Source: Bacteriovoracaceae bacterium UBA6153
GTDB lineage: Bacteria; Bdellovibrionota; Bacteriovoracia; Bacteriovoracales; Bacteriovoracaceae
Length of the DNA: 64,000 nucleotides
Reading direction: 5' to 3'
Assembly (NCBI GenBank): GCA_002428265.1
Contig: DIUR01000008.1
Coordinates: 1 to 64,000 of the forward strand
Positions within the stretch are counted from its first letter, which is position 1. Every line of letters starts with the position of its first letter. Under the pieces are notes generated by a model. It made no database searches and was not told the DNA's origin. It saw only the letters and a program-made list of their open reading frames with translations. Below, one piece after another: positions 53,232 through 61,406 of this stretch. The translations under genes were made by a program, and so were the position numbers.

Positions 53232-54227
53232 CTAGATAAAAGAAAGACCTTCGCCTTTATTCACAACCCCTTTAGCGGCCGTGCGATTTCCGTTTAATCT
53301 CTTAAGAGTAAACTCCAATGATTCTCTCACTGTTGGCATTTTAATTTTTAGAAGTCCTTCGAGGTTCAGTACATCTATTTTGTAATGAAGATGCTCATCT
53401 ATTCTTTCAATAGAAGTACTTTTTAAAATAGGAAGATGCCATTTTCCTTTAGTAATCAGACCATCTGATTCATGAAAAATTTCAGCATAGAGTTTAGCAA
53501 ACTCATAATACGTCAAAGTGTCTTGTGAAGAAAAATGAAGGAGTCTATTTGAAACGTTTTTATCAATACACATCTTAAGAACCATACCAAGATAATAGAC
53601 GTCTACAAATCCTTGGTGAACAAAGTCATCATATGCAGCACTTTGATTATCTTTCAAATTCCTTTGAAGAGATTCAAACCACGAGTCGCGAAGCGGGCTC
53701 ACTCCTCTGCCGTAGAGTTTTGAACAACGAATAATTAAATAATTTAATGACGATTTTTGTAAGTAAAACTCTGAAGAGGCCTGAGACTTACCATACTGTG
53801 TAATGACGTCAGCATTATCCATTTCATTATAGTTTTTATTGGCACCAGAAAAAACAAACTGTGAGGAGAAGTAAACGACTCTTGCCCCATATCTAGGAGC
53901 AATTTCGGCCACGTTAAAAAGCCCTGAAGAGTTAAGAGCATCAGAAGCATTAGGCATATCGGTACAGTCTCTTAAAGACGTCATACCAACGCAATAGAGG
54001 ACGACATCCGGCTTGAAAGCATAAAGAACCAGCTGTACTTCATCCTTGTTTAAAACATCACATGGAAGCGTGAGGATTCCCGGCAGGGTTTGAATTTTTT
54101 TATGGTAAGTTCCGACGACTCTATAATCTTTTCTAAAAAATTCAGCAAGATTAGACCCTACGAAAGAGTTAATCCCTAAGATGAGAATCGTTTTTCTTTT
54201 ATCTTGAGCGCTGTTTAGATCGAACAT
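53232..54227 (-). CDS. RmlD/SDR-type nucleotide-sugar reductase-like protein
   Basis: Extended short-chain reductase of 331 residues resembling dTDP-4-dehydrorhamnose reductase and related epimerases. The NAD(P)-binding loop is ILGINSFVGSNLAEFF and the family VLYCVGMTSLRDCT and VVYFSSQFVFSG (catalytic Ser region) follow. The catalytic YxxxK motif reads YGKSQ: the Tyr is present but the Lys is replaced by Gln, so activity may be altered. Downstream of a flagellin gene, whose terminator lies between them, and possibly concerned with surface sugars; no partner genes are visible. Confidence 0.8.
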   Translation of the reverse strand: MFDLNSAQDKRKTILILGINSFVGSNLAEFFRKDYRVVGTYHKKIQTLPGILTLPCDVLNKDEVQLVLYAFKPDVVLYCVGMTSLRDCTDMPNASDALNSSGLFNVAEIAPRYGARVVYFSSQFVFSGANKNYNEMDNADVITQYGKSQASSEFYLQKSSLNYLIIRCSKLYGRGVSPLRDSWFESLQRNLKDNQSAAYDDFVHQGFVDVYYLGMVLKMCIDKNVSNRLLHFSSQDTLTYYEFAKLYAEIFHESDGLITKGKWHLPILKSTSIERIDEHLHYKIDVLNLEGLLKIKMPTVRESLEFTLKRLNGNRTAAKGVVNKGEGLSFI

Positions 54228-54253
54228 AATTCTTCCTTTTTTTTATTATAAAC

Positions 54254-54289
54254 GAAAAAAGAGAAAGTTGCTCCATTCGGAGCAACTTT
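54254..54289 (-). terminator. Terminator of flagellin gene
   Basis: A perfect eleven-base stem AAAGTTGCTCC/GGAGCAACTTT with an ATTC loop (54264-54289) is followed on the minus strand by CTCTTTTTTCG, nine bases after the stop at 54298. Confidence 0.94.
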
Positions 54290-54297
54290 CCTAAGAA

Positions 54298-55134
54298 TTA
54301 GCCGTTGAGTAGTTTTAGTGCAGTATTTGGACTTTGATTCGCTTGCGATAGAACCGAAATACCTGCCTGAAGAAGAATATTATTCTTAGTCATGTCAGCT
54401 GTCTCAGATGCTACGTCGACATCTCTAATTCTTGAGTTGGCAGCAGATAAGTTTTCATCGCTAATCTCAAGGTTATTCTGAGTCGATTGCAATCTATTCT
54501 GAAGGGCACCAAAATTCGCTCTATTTCCGTTGATCTGCACTAAAGCATCATCAAGTTTTTTAAGCGCGTTCTGAGCTCCTTCTTTCGTCGACACCCCATC
54601 AACATCCAAACCTAGTGCTTTGAGGGATGCGTCCGCTCTTGATCCATCATATTGAAGGCGATCAAGAATTGGATCGTTCTTAGTTCCAACTTGGAATTCG
54701 AGTTTTCCGCCAGAGCCATCGAGAAGTTTGATACCGTTAAATTCTGTAGACTTTGAAATTCTGTCAATCTCTTCTTTGAGACTTTGAAATTCAATGTCTG
54801 AGTATCCTCTCTCTGTAACTCCCACTGTATCTGAGGCTGCTTGGACTGAAAGTTCTCTAAGTCTGATGATGATGTTAGAGATTTCATTCATTCCACCTTC
54901 TGCCGTCTGTAACAGTGAAACAGCGTCGCCAGCATTTCTTTTGGCCTGTCTCATTCCTCTTATCTGTGCTTTTAAGTTTTCACTTATAGCTAAACCTGCT
55001 GCATCGTCACCTGCTTTAGTGATACGTTCCCCCGAAGACAACTTTCTTAGGTTGTCATTAAGGTTTCTCGTATTAATCCCTAAAGATCTCTGCGCTGATA
55101 ACGAAGGCACGTTTGTATTTATTCTTAAACCCAT
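54298..55134 (-). CDS. fliC: Flagellin
   Basis: Flagellin of 278 residues: the N-terminal D0/D1 helices start GLRINTNVPSLSAQRSLGIN with ERITKAGDDAAGLAISENLK, and the C-terminal D1/D0 part has QNRLQSTQNNLEISDENLSA, RIRDVDVASETADMTKNNI and LSQANQSPNTALKLLNG. The variable middle is very short (about residues 120-210), so the filament protein is minimal. AGGAG precedes the ATG; a seven-base hairpin with an AGA loop (55174-55190) is in the leader. A TAAAGTTT (-35 of sigma-28 type) occurs at 55242-55249 but no matching -10. Which of the fliC copies this is cannot be said. Confidence 0.95.
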   Translation of the reverse strand: MGLRINTNVPSLSAQRSLGINTRNLNDNLRKLSSGERITKAGDDAAGLAISENLKAQIRGMRQAKRNAGDAVSLLQTAEGGMNEISNIIIRLRELSVQAASDTVGVTERGYSDIEFQSLKEEIDRISKSTEFNGIKLLDGSGGKLEFQVGTKNDPILDRLQYDGSRADASLKALGLDVDGVSTKEGAQNALKKLDDALVQINGNRANFGALQNRLQSTQNNLEISDENLSAANSRIRDVDVASETADMTKNNILLQAGISVLSQANQSPNTALKLLNG

Positions 55135-55333
55135 TTTTAATCTCCTGTCACGCTAAGCCTCCCTGCTACTACTCCGAACATCTTGTTCAGAAAAATTGTT
55201 ATAATATTTTTAATTTAAGTAACTAAAACCTGTAACCAATCAAACTTTAAAAACTACTCAAAAGTTTAACTCTTCCTTTAAATTCATTTATCATCAGGGC
55301 CATCTTGCAGGAAGGCCCCGAGCTCATCGCTTA

Positions 55334-56182
55334 TTAACGTTGAGAAGCAGCCTGGATCAATTGAAGTGCATTGTTTGTACTTGAGTTCGCTTGCGCTAAA
55401 ACTGATGTACCAGCAGTCATCAAAATGTTTTGTTTTGTTAACTCTGCAGTTTCTGCAGCGACGTCTGTGTCTCTTACTCGAGAGTTTGCAGCAGCCAGGT
55501 TTTCAATAGAAGTCTGGATGTTGTTTACTGTCGACTGTAGTCTGTTTTGAAGAGCACCGAAGTCTGCTCTAATCCCTGATACTGAAATGATCGCTTGATC
55601 AATTGAAGTAAGAGAGTTTTGAGCTGAAATTTTATCAGATACTGAAGCCAAGTTTAACCCTAGGGCAGCAACGTTTACGTCTGCAGAAGATGCATCGAAC
55701 GTTAATCTGTCAGATATAGGATCATTTCTTGTTCCGATTTGAATATCAAACACAGCACCAGTTCCGTTAAGTAATGGAACTCTGTTGAACTCTGTTGAGT
55801 TTGCAATACGATCAACTTCAGAAGTTAATTGTTCAAATTCCACGTTAAGGAATTTTCTTTCTGTACCACCAATAGTATCAGAAGCAGCTTGCACCGATAG
55901 TTCTCTTAATCTAATTAGGATGTTTGAAACTTCTCCTAATGCACCTTCAGCGATCTGAACTAATGAAATACCATCTTCAGCATTTCTTTCAGCTTGGCCA
56001 AGACCTTTAATCTGAGCTTTTAAATTTTCTGAGATTGCGAGACCGGCAGCATCGTCACCAGCTCTGTTGATTCTTTGTCCTGAAGAAAGTTTCTCCAAAG
56101 ACTTGTTCATAGAAATTCTAGTTGAACCTAGATTCCTTTGTGCGTTCAAAGACGCCACGTTCGTGTTAATTCGAAGTCCCAT
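55334..56182 (-). CDS. fliC: Flagellin, second copy
   Basis: Flagellin of 282 residues, parallel to the gene at 54298-55134 and similar throughout (GLRINTNVASLNAQRNLGST, RINRAGDDAAGLAISENLKA, VRDTDVAAETAELTKQNI, VLAQANSSTNNALQL). The start at 56182 follows GGAGG by four bases; a longer frame to 56251 is only leader sequence. A sigma-28-like promoter lies upstream. The two genes probably code for different positions in one filament, as in other multi-flagellin predators. A GC-rich stem follows the stop (55297-55318) but has no T-tract. Confidence 0.95.
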   Translation of the reverse strand: MGLRINTNVASLNAQRNLGSTRISMNKSLEKLSSGQRINRAGDDAAGLAISENLKAQIKGLGQAERNAEDGISLVQIAEGALGEVSNILIRLRELSVQAASDTIGGTERKFLNVEFEQLTSEVDRIANSTEFNRVPLLNGTGAVFDIQIGTRNDPISDRLTFDASSADVNVAALGLNLASVSDKISAQNSLTSIDQAIISVSGIRADFGALQNRLQSTVNNIQTSIENLAAANSRVRDTDVAAETAELTKQNILMTAGTSVLAQANSSTNNALQLIQAASQR

Positions 56183-56258
56183 ACATCCTCCTTGATTTCT
56201 GGTCTGAAAAACATCATGTTTTTCTGTGAGACAGTTGTCCCACGGCTTCATACATACC

Positions 56259-56285
56259 TAATCGACGGCTCAGAAAATAACTTTA
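56259..56285 (-). promoter_or_regulatory. Sigma-28 (FliA) promoter of flagellin
   Basis: On the minus strand TAAAGTTA (56278-56285), an eleven-base spacer and GTCGATTA (56259-56266) match the FliA consensus TAAAGTTT-N11-GCCGATAA at seven and six of eight bases. The leader to ATG 56182 is about 70 bases. Confidence 0.72.
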
Positions 56286-56417
56286 GAAAAAAGTGACTAT
56301 TTTTTATACATTTTTTAGCGCATAACCACCTGAAAACATTGAGATACGGGTAACTTACTAAACTCGTCGGCCAAAAAAAGTGAAATATTTTTGATCAATT
56401 TCAACATCAAATGCAGA

Positions 56418-56423
56418 TAAAAT
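56418..56423 (+). promoter_or_regulatory. Possible -10 box, leaderless start
   Basis: TAAAAT lies six bases before the ATG at 56430. No Shine-Dalgarno is present and no good -35 is found, so this is a weak candidate for a leaderless start. Confidence 0.38.
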
Positions 56424-56429
56424 AGTCAC

Positions 56430-57482
56430 ATGAATGAATTTCCCTTCACCCTTACTACACTTTCCAAAAACCCCGAGTACTTTGACGAAGTCATTACTCT
56501 TATAGAGAGAGAGTTTCACTATAGTAGTGATCTTTCATACTCAAAAGATTTTGCATTACTCATGGACACACTGAATTTTGAAAATTGTTATCTCTATGTA
56601 GATGATGAAACAAATAAAGTTGTCTCTCACCTGGCCGTTTGTCCCAGAGTCATGATTAAAAACAATTTCTCACTTAAAGTTGCTTTCATTGGTGGAATTG
56701 CAACTGTAAAAGAGTTCAGAGGAAGAGACCTCTTCAAAGGTTTAATGAATCACGCTCTTACTATTCATTCTGCTCATTGTGGATTGTTTATTTTATGGAG
56801 TGAGATCACTGGTCTCTACGAAAAATTTTCATTTCATTTAAGTGGAGGTCTGATTGAAACTGGTCACGCTGTATTTTCCAACAATGATCGCCCAATAGGT
56901 TTTAATAAAACGACGTTTAAAGATCTTTCAATGAAAGACTTCGAGGCGATTCAAGAGATCTATTCAAATTTTAATCAAAAATATTTTTTCACTGTCGTCA
57001 GAGAAGAAAAAGACTGGTCCATTATAAAACATATGAGCTCAATTGATCTTTATCTAAAGAGAAATCCAGATGGAGAAATTGAACAGTACTTCTGTGTAAA
57101 CAAAGGTCGTGACCTTACCAACATTATTCACGAAGTTGGATGCTTGCCAGCTCAATACATGAATATGATGAAAGCTCTGCAAAAATTTAAAACATGGCTA
57201 CCCGAAAGTGAGCTTTTGCTCTCTACTAATAAAGAAATATTTTTTACCGCTTTCATTCGTCTTGGGAATTTTGAATCACTCAAAACTTTTTTAAAAGAAG
57301 TCAGCAGCGATGAGATGGAGCTTTATAATGTGACAGGAGATATGATTAGCTTTCGTTATGGCGACTTTGAACATCAGGCCACTCATAAAGACTTTATGCA
57401 ATACTTATTCGGCCCAAGACCGCTTAAAGAGTTTGAAAAGCTTGCCCTGTCCCCTTATATTCCAGGGACAGACAGCATTTAG
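56430..57482 (+). CDS. GNAT-family N-acetyltransferase
   Basis: Protein of 350 residues with an N-terminal GNAT domain (residues about 1-150): VAFIGGIATVKEFRGRDLFKGLMNHAL is the acetyl-CoA loop (motif A, RGRxLxK), preceded by a beta-strand with VSHLAVCPR. The C-terminal half (residues about 180-350) is a second domain that I do not recognise. The layout (GNAT plus extra domain) is common in uncharacterised bacterial acyltransferases. It converges with the SpeE-like gene with a four-base overlap. The substrate is unknown; a polyamine is an attractive but unsupported guess. Confidence 0.8.
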   Translation: MNEFPFTLTTLSKNPEYFDEVITLIEREFHYSSDLSYSKDFALLMDTLNFENCYLYVDDETNKVVSHLAVCPRVMIKNNFSLKVAFIGGIATVKEFRGRDLFKGLMNHALTIHSAHCGLFILWSEITGLYEKFSFHLSGGLIETGHAVFSNNDRPIGFNKTTFKDLSMKDFEAIQEIYSNFNQKYFFTVVREEKDWSIIKHMSSIDLYLKRNPDGEIEQYFCVNKGRDLTNIIHEVGCLPAQYMNMMKALQKFKTWLPESELLLSTNKEIFFTAFIRLGNFESLKTFLKEVSSDEMELYNVTGDMISFRYGDFEHQATHKDFMQYLFGPRPLKEFEKLALSPYIPGTDSI

Positions 57483-59206
57483 AACTCATTTCTTTTTACA
57501 ACAGCAGGCTTAAAGATAGAATTGATATGTTTTAATGAAATTTCATATGGAAAATTCTGATTCTTAATATTATTCATTTCTAAAATTGTTTCAGGACTCA
57601 ATCTTGAAAGATCTGACTTATTCATAAATTCATAATCAATGGCGCCAGATTCTTTTTTAAGAAACAAGAAAGATTCATCTGCAATTCTATAAGGGAAGAT
57701 TGTTTTAAAACCAGCATAGTAAAATGTGCTGGCAAGAACACTATTGTTTAGAATGTGTCTTTCGTTAAAGACAGTTGTCACCATGATTCTTCCGCGAATA
57801 TTATCCTTCAAATCATTTTCTTTATCGAAGAAAGGAGCATCTAAGACAACAAAACCTCCAGGATTTAGTGCTTTGTTAACATATGTATAAAACTCAACAC
57901 TGTAGAGACGGGCAAGGTCGTAAGAGTTCGGATATGGAAAATCAATAAAAATTGCATCGTATTTATTTTCAGTATTTCTTAAATAATAGAATCCATCATT
58001 GACTTGCGTGTGTACTTTAGGATTATCAAGTGCATTTTTATTCAAGTAAGCGAATCTTCCCCTTGCAAGGTCGAGCATTTTTTCATCTAGCTCGATAAAG
58101 TCAATTGATTCAATTTCGTCATACTTAACAAGCTCTCTGAGTAGAAGGCCATCACCTCCTCCAAGAAGCAGAATTTTTTTAGGAACTTTTTCATTCATCG
58201 CAATTGATGCATGAGCAAAAGCCTGATGGTAAAAAAACTCAGTTGCTGTATTAAACTGAAAATTCGTATCCAATGTTAAAATCGTCGAATCTACATATTC
58301 ACCTTTATCAAAATATGGATAACTGAAAATATCCAAGTATTGATAGAGAGACTTAGACCTCTCAATCGGAGGCAACTTATCAATTCTTTGATAAAGTCCA
58401 TCAAGGTCTTTATTGTTTTGAGCGAGAATTTTTGGCATATAGTAAAATAGCTTTAAATAAGTCTGCGTGATTCTGTTTTCATTAAAACCAATCAAGAAAC
58501 CAAAAACGACAACGACACTAGAAGCGATGTAATAGAATCTTTTATTATTCTTCAAATACTTTACAATAAAATACAAACACACCAACAAATTCAGCATCGC
58601 TACAACAACTGAGGTTTTAATAACATCGAGTTTAGGTAGCAATAAATAAGCAAATAGCGTTGTACCGACCAGGGTTCCAATATAATTAATACCAAATATT
58701 TGATATTCGCTGTCTTCCCCTTCTCCCAATCTGTCTTCTGCAATTCTTACCATCAATGGAATTTCAAATCCTGAAAGCAGACCAATAAAAAAGGTCAGCG
58801 TCTGAACCATAATAAAAAAGATCACTTTTAAAACAAATAAGTTTTGAAGATAAAGAGCGGAATGAAAGTCCCCCGTATAATAAAACAGGTTATCCATGTA
58901 TTTATAGCTTCCATGAAGCATGTAAACATAGAAAACGCTAAAAGCTCCGAGAAACGATAATGCTATTTCGATATTGATAATACTCTTATAGGTATCTTTT
59001 AACTTATCTGACCAATAGGCCCCAAGCCCAAGGCCACCGATATAAACACCAATTGTAAGAGATTGCCACCAGATATAATTCCCAGTCACTAGAGCAAGTG
59101 TATTTGCCAGTAACAGCTCATAAACAATACTACAGAAGGCCAAAACGATAGTGACAATAAGAATTTCAGCTTTAATTAGTGTTCTACGATTAATTGAACT
59201 CATCAT
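57479..59206 (-). CDS. Spermidine synthase-like enzyme with membrane domain
   Basis: Protein of 575 residues: seven or eight membrane helices (residues about 8-235) and a C-terminal spermidine-synthase-like methyltransferase fold (about 290-510). The latter has ILLLGGGDGLLLRELV (AdoMet-type nucleotide loop), SIDFIELDEKMLDLARG, NDGFYYLRNTENKYDAIFID and ALNPGGFVVLDAPF. The nucleotide loop and the DGxxY region fit aminopropyltransferases. The N-terminal helix region has CSIVYELLLANTLALVTGN and matches that of the next gene. Start ATG overlaps the stop of the AdoMet decarboxylase gene (TAATG), so the two are translated together. Confidence 0.88.
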   Translation of the reverse strand: MMSSINRRTLIKAEILIVTIVLAFCSIVYELLLANTLALVTGNYIWWQSLTIGVYIGGLGLGAYWSDKLKDTYKSIINIEIALSFLGAFSVFYVYMLHGSYKYMDNLFYYTGDFHSALYLQNLFVLKVIFFIMVQTLTFFIGLLSGFEIPLMVRIAEDRLGEGEDSEYQIFGINYIGTLVGTTLFAYLLLPKLDVIKTSVVVAMLNLLVCLYFIVKYLKNNKRFYYIASSVVVVFGFLIGFNENRITQTYLKLFYYMPKILAQNNKDLDGLYQRIDKLPPIERSKSLYQYLDIFSYPYFDKGEYVDSTILTLDTNFQFNTATEFFYHQAFAHASIAMNEKVPKKILLLGGGDGLLLRELVKYDEIESIDFIELDEKMLDLARGRFAYLNKNALDNPKVHTQVNDGFYYLRNTENKYDAIFIDFPYPNSYDLARLYSVEFYTYVNKALNPGGFVVLDAPFFDKENDLKDNIRGRIMVTTVFNERHILNNSVLASTFYYAGFKTIFPYRIADESFLFLKKESGAIDYEFMNKSDLSRLSPETILEMNNIKNQNFPYEISLKHINSIFKPAVVKRNEF

Positions 59207-60273
59207 TATAAACCACCAAAGTAAAATTTCTGAATGATGTTTTCATTGACCAGTGTCGATTTCGCAATTAACAATGCCCAAAGAACAAGCATGACAACAA
59301 TAAATATCTTGTATCTTTTGTTTTCTATCTTAAATTTCGCCATTACAAAAAAGGCCACCACAATATTCATTGCAGACACAACATATCCAATTGTAAAAAT
59401 ATGCAACTGCGGAAGAATAATGATTGGGAACAAGATAGCACCAATCAAAGTACCAAAATAATCATAGGCAAGTACAAAACTTCCCTTTCTCTTATCAAAT
59501 CTTTTTCCCATATCAATAAGAAGCGGAAGCTCTAACCCTGACAAGAATCCAATTCCGATAATCAGCAAGTGATTCAAGGTAAAAAGAGGCATTTGAATCC
59601 AATTAGAAAAAAATGAAATGCCTGTTGCTGTCGCTGCCTTATTAAAAAGAAAGTCAAAAACTAAAACCATAATAGGCGCAATACCACCGAGTACTGACAA
59701 GACTAACTCGAGCTTTATAAACTCTTCAAAGATATCACGTCTCACAAATTTCTTATAAAGAAGCGCCCCAAATCCCATGGCCGCAATATAAAGACCAATG
59801 GTCGTATTATATCTTAAGGCCGTATTTCCCATTGTTGTTGAAAGAGATTGAGCAAGAAGAAGTTCATACAAAATACTGCAGCAAGCAGTGACGATAGTGA
59901 CAAAATAAACCCATCCCAAATTATTAGTGGCAACAGGTGTACCGATCTTACCTCTCGTTAAAAATCTTTGGTCTATTTTTTCAAAAGGAATCTCTTTAGA
60001 GATTTCATTTACTATTTTCTTTAAATCCGTCTCCAGATTACAGATATAAATATCCATCGAGATGAACTTGTTTTCCGGGTATGTATGAAGCGTAAAATGA
60101 GATTCAGATAAAATGAATACGATTGTCTCTCCCTGCGGAGTAAACTTATGCTCAATGCGATTAACGACAGTAAGATTTTTTTCAATAACTGATTTGATAT
60201 GCTCTATATTCTCTGGCGTCAGATCATTTTCCAAAACGGCATCAAATAATAAATGCTGAGACCTGGTATCCAT
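59206..60273 (-). CDS. S-adenosylmethionine decarboxylase fused to membrane domain
   Basis: Protein of 355 residues that joins a short SpeD/AdoMetDC-like domain (residues 1-110) to a membrane domain with about seven helices (residues about 120-345). The SpeD hallmark is SESHFTLHTYPENKF: Ser in ESH is the expected autocleavage/pyruvoyl site and HTYPE the family strand; this is compact like archaeal and B. subtilis SpeD. The membrane part (CSILYELLLAQSLSTTMGN, SGLELPLLIDMGKRF) is paralogous to the start of the neighbouring SpeE-like protein. The product, decarboxylated AdoMet, would supply the aminopropyl group to that neighbour. The gene starts five bases after the acyltransferase gene. Confidence 0.88.
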   Translation of the reverse strand: MDTRSQHLLFDAVLENDLTPENIEHIKSVIEKNLTVVNRIEHKFTPQGETIVFILSESHFTLHTYPENKFISMDIYICNLETDLKKIVNEISKEIPFEKIDQRFLTRGKIGTPVATNNLGWVYFVTIVTACCSILYELLLAQSLSTTMGNTALRYNTTIGLYIAAMGFGALLYKKFVRRDIFEEFIKLELVLSVLGGIAPIMVLVFDFLFNKAATATGISFFSNWIQMPLFTLNHLLIIGIGFLSGLELPLLIDMGKRFDKRKGSFVLAYDYFGTLIGAILFPIIILPQLHIFTIGYVVSAMNIVVAFFVMAKFKIENKRYKIFIVVMLVLWALLIAKSTLVNENIIQKFYFGGL

Positions 60274-60278
60274 GAGCC

Positions 60279-61406
60279 CTATTTCCTTTTTTGTAAAATG
60301 ATGTCACTTATAGGTGAGGTTTTTACAAAATAACAAAGTCCTAATGTTATAAAGATATAAATATAAATTTCAATAATGGATGCGCCTATAGTTCTTCCCG
60401 TAATGCTACCAACCATTACACTTATAGGTGCAATGAGTTTTACAAAAAATATTCGATGAAGAGCAAATATCATTAATGAATAAATCCCCACCCAATTTAT
60501 TAATGGAACATTTAACTTAATATTTCTTTTTTCCAGCCAAAGAAAAAATGAAATTAAGATCGCCTGAATGCCAATGATATAAGCAGTTCCTGAAAATGTT
60601 CTAGCTAGATCATGCTCAGTCATGAAAAAATCATCATACGGCACAGTGAACTTGTCCCCTATCGCAGCGTAGATCAATACCAGTACCAGCCCAAATCCCA
60701 TGAACATATAATCTTTACGGTGACGTAAATTGGGTTGATGAAAATGAACATATCCCATGATAAATCCCAACAATCCTGAAAGGATAAAATACTCAAACCT
60801 GGCATCGTATTCAAATCCTGGATGAACATTGGTCTTTATAATCATTTCAAAAAAATCTGAAACCATTTCAATTGGGATAACAAAACGAAGCATAGATAAT
60901 AGAGTCAGGGCCAATATTCCTTTGATTCCAAGAAATTTATAGACGAGAGAAATTATGACGAGAATAACCATCCAAAGCATGATCGGATAAAAAGAGATGG
61001 CCTGTCCTAAATTAGGGGCCACAAGAAAATTCTCCAAGACGAAATAGAGAAAAATAAGACCAAACATCTTAAACTTACCTGACATTTCTTCGCCGAATAT
61101 AATCTGATTTTTTTTAGCAAGGTTAAAAGCAGACATAGTGAGATAAATTTGGCTTACCCACGGGGTAAAGACTATTGCTAGCCAATGATTATAAACATCC
61201 GAAGCAATTTGTTTTCCAATCATCGGAAAATGAACTGCGTAAGTCGTTGTCAATGCCATGGTATCGCGAAAATAATCCACGTACCACATGTTAATGTAGT
61301 ACGTGAAATGTTGATTTAATGCGAGAATGATGAAAATGCCGCGTAAAAAATCTAAATTAACTATTCGTGGTCGTGAATCATCCCTATTGTTTATCTTCAA
61401 TGACAT
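60279..61406 (-). CDS. Membrane acyltransferase-like protein
   Basis: Integral membrane protein of 375 residues with about ten helices. The start NLDFLRGIFIILALNQHF fits the acyltransferase-3/OpgC/HGSNAT-like group, in which the (L)DxLRG...H motif marks acetyl transfer. Substrates in that group range from sugars to lipids; none can be assigned here. It overlaps the large upstream gene by 23 bases and lies five bases before the SpeD fusion, so it belongs to the same operon. Confidence 0.78.
   Translation of the reverse strand: MSLKINNRDDSRPRIVNLDFLRGIFIILALNQHFTYYINMWYVDYFRDTMALTTTYAVHFPMIGKQIASDVYNHWLAIVFTPWVSQIYLTMSAFNLAKKNQIIFGEEMSGKFKMFGLIFLYFVLENFLVAPNLGQAISFYPIMLWMVILVIISLVYKFLGIKGILALTLLSMLRFVIPIEMVSDFFEMIIKTNVHPGFEYDARFEYFILSGLLGFIMGYVHFHQPNLRHRKDYMFMGFGLVLVLIYAAIGDKFTVPYDDFFMTEHDLARTFSGTAYIIGIQAILISFFLWLEKRNIKLNVPLINWVGIYSLMIFALHRIFFVKLIAPISVMVGSITGRTIGASIIEIYIYIFITLGLCYFVKTSPISDIILQKRK

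Noticed and set aside
55297..55318. GGGCC/GGCCC stem after the second flagellin
   Set aside because: Short stem, long loop and no T-tract; not called as terminator.
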